A stretch of 32,916 nt of DNA from NCBI GenBank assembly GCA_016872875.1, contig VGYW01000031.1, forward strand, positions 1 to 32,916, in the 5' to 3' direction. The stretch's first letter is position 1. Each line of letters opens with the position of its first letter. The notes under the pieces were generated by a model that searched no databases, was not told the origin of the DNA, and saw nothing but the letters and a program-made list of their open reading frames with translations. Source of the stretch: Planctomycetota bacterium (lineage in GTDB: Bacteria; Planctomycetota; PUPC01; DSUN01). Below, one piece after another: positions 29,619 to 32,916 of this stretch. The position numbers and the translations under genes were made by a program.

Positions 29619-29705
29619 TCGTCCTCGTCCCTCGTCCTCGTCCTCGTCCCTCGTCCTCGACTCTTCTCCACCTCAGGCCGAGAGAATCGAGGACGAAGGA
29701 CGAGG
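29619..29705. repeat. Inverted GAGGAC/GTCCTC hexamer repeat, copy 1
   Basis: A left arm of CGTCCTCGTCCCTCGTCCTCG-like tandem hexamers (29619-29668) faces a shorter right arm GAGAATCGAGGACGAAGGA-like (29681-29705). A second copy lies at 31133-31228. Confidence 0.8.
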
Positions 29706-29796
29706 CCTGGCCCGAGGCTTTGCGAGGGCACAAGGGACGATTGCGAAACGAAGACCAGGGTGGTTAGCACAAGGGGGACGTGCCGGAAAAAGGAGC

Positions 29797-29874
29797 GGCC
29801 AGACGGGGTGCCTCCGCCAGGCACATGGCACACCGTCTGGCCGGCTTTGCGCCCGGCGAGACTCGCTCGCCGGG
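29797..29874. other. Two tandem stable hairpins, possible structured RNA
   Basis: Hairpin 1: GGCCAGACGGGGTGCC (29797-29812) pairs with GGCACACCGTCTGGCC (29827-29842) at 15 of 16 positions. Hairpin 2: CCCGGCGAG (29852-29860) pairs perfectly with CTCGCCGGG (29866-29874) across a five-base loop. They lie about 230 bp after the HEAT gene's stop. Confidence 0.5.
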
Positions 29875-30257
29875 CTTCGAGCTGGTTCCGCGTCCCGCGG
29901 CCCGCGCGCGCCCTGGGAAGGGATCGAGGCACAAGGCGCCACGGAGCCATCGGTTCAGCGGACCGCCCGCTCAGTTGTCTGTCTGAAGTCGAGCAAACCG
30001 CATGCCGGGCCGGGCGGCGGCACGATGCCGCTACGTTTGACCGCAACTGCCGACGCAGCAAGGACTTGCGGCAGGGCGCCGCGGGGGGGTGACCCGGCTC
30101 GCGCGGGGCAGGAGAGGGGCGCGTGTTGCATCTCGGCAACGTGGCGCGGGAGCCCGGAACTCGCTGGTTGGCCTAACTGATTGGCAGCTAAGGGCTTACG
30201 CTGTGCTGCCGTTTGACAACATGGATTGCCTGCCGGTCAACACCGCCGGTCCGGCAC

Positions 30258-31073
30258 CTACGCGTCGGCGAAGAGCCAGGCAGCGAGGTCCTTGAGGTAG
30301 GCGAGTTTCAGGCGGCGGACGGGCAGCGGGCAGCGGTTCTCGCCGGGCACCTCGAAGTTGAGGAGGCCATCGTAGGAGACGTCGCGGAGGGCGGCGGCCA
30401 CTTCGGGCCAGGGGACGCAGCCGCCGCGGGCGTAGGGGAAGTTGTGCTGGTCGCCGCTGCGGTCGTTCTCGGCCAGGTGGAGCGCGCGCAGGCGCGGGCC
30501 GCAGAAGCGGATGAAGCCGCCCTGGCTCTCGCTCGTGAGGTTGAGGTGCCCGGTGTCGAGGCACACGCCCACGTGTGCCGGGTTGTCCGCCATCTTCACG
30601 AGCGGCGCAAGACTCAGGCCGGAGGGGCAGTTCTCCAAGCATATGACGAGCTGAGAGGCGCGAACGTGCTCGGTGAGCTCGCGGAGCGAGCGGAGTTGCT
30701 CGTAGAAGCAGGCAGTGGGGTCCTGGTGGCCGGCGCCGCCTGGGTGGAGCACGGCGGCCCGGATGCCGAGCGCGAGGTAGAGATCGAGCCAGCGCTTGAG
30801 GCCCTCGATGGCCGTGCGGCGGGCGGACTCGTTGGCGGGGGCGATGTCAACGGTCAGCCAGAGGTGGCCCTGGGTGAGGGACACGCCGCAGTCGGCGGCG
30901 AAGCGGCGGAAGGCCTCGCCCGTGCGGACCGGGCCGCCACGGTCGAGGAGGGCCTTGCTGTGCTCGTCGGAGAGCTCGGCGTGGTGCCAGCCGGCGGCGG
31001 CCTGCTCGCGGAGCGCCTCCTCGGGCGCCAGGTCAATGAAGAAACTCGTCCACATCGAGAGCTTGGGTTCCAT
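30258..31073 (-). CDS. Sugar phosphate isomerase/epimerase-like TIM barrel
   Basis: This 271-residue protein has the AP_endonuc_2/xylose-isomerase-like TIM-barrel pattern. Motifs are AAAGWHHAELSDEH near the start, AVLHPGGAGHQDP, LVICLENCP with a metal-binding Glu, VGVCLDTGHLNL with Asp and His ligands, LRALHLAENDRSGDQHNFPYARGG with His and Asp, and the final DGLLNFEVPGE with Glu. Such proteins isomerise or epimerise sugars or sugar derivatives with a divalent metal. The exact substrate is unknown. The ribosome binding site before ATG 31073 is weak. The gene is flanked on both sides by the same GAGGAC-type inverted repeat. Start of the next minus gene lies well upstream. Confidence 0.85.
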   Translation of the reverse strand: MEPKLSMWTSFFIDLAPEEALREQAAAGWHHAELSDEHSKALLDRGGPVRTGEAFRRFAADCGVSLTQGHLWLTVDIAPANESARRTAIEGLKRWLDLYLALGIRAAVLHPGGAGHQDPTACFYEQLRSLRELTEHVRASQLVICLENCPSGLSLAPLVKMADNPAHVGVCLDTGHLNLTSESQGGFIRFCGPRLRALHLAENDRSGDQHNFPYARGGCVPWPEVAAALRDVSYDGLLNFEVPGENRCPLPVRRLKLAYLKDLAAWLFADA

Positions 31074-31132
31074 GAGCGTCCGTTCTCAGCGAGGTTTCTG
31101 CCGCCCCCTGCGGGGGCTGGGCCGCGCCCTTA

Positions 31133-31228
31133 TCGTCCTCGTCCCTCGTCCTCGTCCTTCGTCCTCGATCTCGCTGGCTTGCCGCGAGAAGAGTCGAGGA
31201 CGAGGACGAGGACGAGGGACGAGGACGA
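31133..31228. repeat. Inverted GAGGAC/GTCCTC hexamer repeat, copy 2
   Basis: The left arm (31133-31173) and right arm (31185-31228) are near-perfect inverted copies around an 11-bp loop, giving a very stable 40-bp stem. It lies between the malectin gene's stop and the isomerase-like gene's start. Confidence 0.85.
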
Positions 31229-31250
31229 CTCAAGGGGCCATACCCGCCGG

Positions 31251-32916
31251 CTAGGGTTGGTATTCCTGGTCCTTTCTCCAGGTGCGGCCGGCCTTGTCCG
31301 TGTAGTCCTGGGTCGCGCCGCAGTTGATGAGGAGCGCGTCGCGGGGGCGGCCGCGGCCCTTGGCCAGGACCTCGATGGCGTTGATCATGGCGGCCTGGAG
31401 CTTCGGGGTGAACTCGATGGTGAGCTCGGCGTCCTGGACCTCGATGTCGAAGTCGAAGCTCACTGCGGCGAGGCGCTGGCGGGCCGCCTCCTTGACGACG
31501 TCGAGGTCGGGCAGGGCCTGCCGCTCCTCGATGGCGATGGAGAAGACCCGCTGGCCGACGCCTGTGACCCCCGGAAAGGTCTCGGCGAAGTGCAGCCGCA
31601 CCAGGTAGCTGCCGTTGGGCAGCGGGATGCGGTAGGCGCTGAGGCCGTAGCGCTCGGTGTGGTAGATGGTGGGGTCGGGGGCGTTCGTGACGTTGGCTCC
31701 CGGCCGCGCGACGGCTCGGCCGCCGACGTGGCCCCAGGTGGCCGGCTTGGGAGCGGTGGCCTGCTTGAGGAGGCGCTGGGCCTCGGCCCGGAGCGAGCCC
31801 GCGGCGGGCAGGTCGCCATGGCGGGTGAGGAAGGCGCGAAGGGCGGCCGCCGCGCCGTCGGCATCGCCGGCCGCGAGGAGCTTCTGGGCGTCCTTGAGGT
31901 CCTTTGCGGCTGCGGCGAGCCGCGCGGCGGCGTCGAATCGGCGCATGCGCTCGCGGAGTGCGGCGGCCTCCGCGTCGCCGGCCTTCAGGCCCTTCAGGCG
32001 GGCTTCCACGGCCTCAGGCTTCCCCTCGGCGGCGAGGAAGCGCGCGGCGGCGAGCGGGGCGTCGAGCGCGCTGTACTGCGTGAGCCCGAGCGCCAGGAGC
32101 TGGTCGGCGCCGAAGTTCCTGATGTCCTCGGTGAACGAGCCGCCGGGCGTGCGGATGGTGGCCTTGCCGTTCTGGACGGCGACGAGCTCGCCCTGGATTC
32201 CGCGAACGACGAAGGGCTTGCCGACGGCCTCCTCGGTGCCGCGGAGGATGCGGGCCCAGATGTCCTGAAGCCTTGCCGTCTCGGCGAGCTCGCGCTCGAG
32301 CTCCTCGCGGTCGGCAGGCGCGGCGGCCTCGATGCGCGACTTGAGGAACAGTGCCGCCTCGGGGTATTTCCTGGCCCTGTAGAGCTCGGCCAGTTCGGCC
32401 AGGGTGCGGACCTGGGCGGCGTCCCTCTCGGCCGCGGCCCGATCGAGGGCCTCCTTCTGCTGTCGGCGCGCCTCGGCGATGCGCGGCTCGGCCTCGGCGC
32501 GCCAGGCGTCCGGGACGGCGGCTCCGGCGGCCTCGTATGCCTTGAGCGCCCCGTCGGGGTCGCCTTTGGCCGCCAAGGCGTCGCCGCGTGCGAGCGCGGC
32601 GGCGAAGGCGGCGCGCGCGTCGCGCTCGACGGCTGCGCGCGCGGCGGCGAGGCGCGCGGGCCAACCCTCAGCCGTAAGCCCCGGCGCCGGCTTGTCGAAG
32701 AGCGCCAGAGCGTCCGCGTGGCGGGCCTCCTTCACCAGAGCCTCGGCGCGGTCCACGATGGCCCTTAGGGCCTCCCGGTTCTTCCGGTCCAGCTCGCCTT
32801 CGAGTCGGACGCGGAGCACGGCGGCCCGCGCGCGCCACGGGGTGTCGCGGAAGCTCCGCTCGACGTCCCGCAGGCGCGCGATTGCGCCCAGTGGGTCGGC
32901 TGGGTTTGCGGCGGCG
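31251..32916 (-). CDS. Malectin-domain protein, 5' end outside the window
   Basis: The frame stays open to the window's right edge, so the N-terminus is missing; at least 554 residues are present. The visible N-terminal part (about 360 residues) is Ala/Arg/Glu-rich helical sequence with TPR-like or coiled repeats (AEALVKEARHADALALFDKPAPG, LAELAELYRARKYPEAALFLKSR). A malectin carbohydrate-binding domain follows: DPTIYHTERYGLSAYRIPLPNGSYLVRLHFAE, RVFSIAIEERQ and INAIEVLAKG. The last 25 residues (INCGATQDYTDKAGRTWRKDQ) look like the beginning of a malectin domain, which should precede this core. Function is probably binding of di- or oligosaccharides outside the cytoplasm or as a scaffold; a signal peptide would be in the missing part. 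Confidence 0.82.
   Translation of the reverse strand, partial: AAANPADPLGAIARLRDVERSFRDTPWRARAAVLRVRLEGELDRKNREALRAIVDRAEALVKEARHADALALFDKPAPGLTAEGWPARLAAARAAVERDARAAFAAALARGDALAAKGDPDGALKAYEAAGAAVPDAWRAEAEPRIAEARRQQKEALDRAAAERDAAQVRTLAELAELYRARKYPEAALFLKSRIEAAAPADREELERELAETARLQDIWARILRGTEEAVGKPFVVRGIQGELVAVQNGKATIRTPGGSFTEDIRNFGADQLLALGLTQYSALDAPLAAARFLAAEGKPEAVEARLKGLKAGDAEAAALRERMRRFDAAARLAAAAKDLKDAQKLLAAGDADGAAAALRAFLTRHGDLPAAGSLRAEAQRLLKQATAPKPATWGHVGGRAVARPGANVTNAPDPTIYHTERYGLSAYRIPLPNGSYLVRLHFAETFPGVTGVGQRVFSIAIEERQALPDLDVVKEAARQRLAAVSFDFDIEVQDAELTIEFTPKLQAAMINAIEVLAKGRGRPRDALLINCGATQDYTDKAGRTWRKDQEYQP

Larger units (their letters stand above)
29567..30257. other. 691-bp gene-free stretch
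   Basis: No frame on either strand resembles a protein and no tRNA-like fold is seen. It contains the GAGGAC-type inverted element (29619-29705) and two tandem strong hairpins (29797-29874). The right part, 29880-30257, is GC-rich with small GC palindromes and a GGCAGC...GCTGCC inverted pair near 30182-30210; I see nothing else in it. Confidence 0.6.

Noticed and set aside
29880..30257. tRNA or other known RNA gene
   Set aside because: I looked for a cloverleaf with TTCGA-type arm and an acceptor stem and found none that fits.

Overview
The window is about 33 kb of GC-rich bacterial DNA, most likely a chromosomal fragment of a PVC-superphylum heterotroph (Planctomycetota or a near relative). 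The evidence for that is a Tat-type sulfatase, a secreted GH32 enzyme and a GH51-like enzyme, two uroporphyrinogen-decarboxylase-like (UROD) proteins of the kind that multiply in these genomes, FG-GAP and malectin-type secreted proteins, and many families of short palindromic or tandem repeats between and inside genes. The phylum call is an inference; no rRNA or marker set is present.

Layout. 1-3270: a palindromic repeat, an MFS transporter, a zinc-ribbon membrane peptide and miaB. The miaB gene carries an in-frame palindromic insertion. 3271-4892: five 117-125 bp tandem units, each with the perfect palindrome CATTCTATAGAATG, then a small ArsR-like winged-helix regulator on the minus strand. 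The regulator's own predicted promoter -10 box lies inside a sixth copy, and a seventh copy lies 286 bp away in non-coding DNA. This is the most unusual system in the window. 4893-10843 (minus): an HpcH/HpaI-family aldolase coupled to a secreted GH51-like glycosidase, a secreted leucine-rich-repeat protein and a UROD-family protein. 11043-13927 (plus): a cell-division cluster with a sigma70-like promoter, three 10-bp MraZ-box repeats, mraZ, an ftsL-like gene, an ftsB-like gene fused to a peptidoglycan-binding-like domain, and a sugar-nucleotidyltransferase. rsmH is absent from its usual place.

14081-21809 (plus): two copies of a second long palindrome (core CACACTTGTACAAGTGTG) precede a probable seven-gene operon: UROD-like protein, FGGY sugar kinase, RhaT-family sugar transporter, glycerol-dehydrogenase-like enzyme, DUF2283-like small protein, secreted FG-GAP protein and a secreted HExxH metallopeptidase-like protein. 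It reads as uptake, phosphorylation and redox processing of a sugar or polyol, with substrate unknown. 21930-28070 (minus): glpD, the GH32 enzyme and the sulfatase. 28256-29566 (plus): a HEAT-like/zinc-ribbon protein. 30258-32916 (minus): a sugar-phosphate isomerase/epimerase-like TIM barrel and a malectin-domain protein whose N-terminus runs off the window.

A recurring theme is microrepeats of 7, 8 or 9 bp and larger palindromes placed in intergenic gaps and also in frame inside real genes (miaB, the GH51-like gene, the LRR gene, the FGGY kinase and the sulfatase). They sit mostly in signal peptides, linkers and surface loops, which suggests active spread with selection for tolerated positions.
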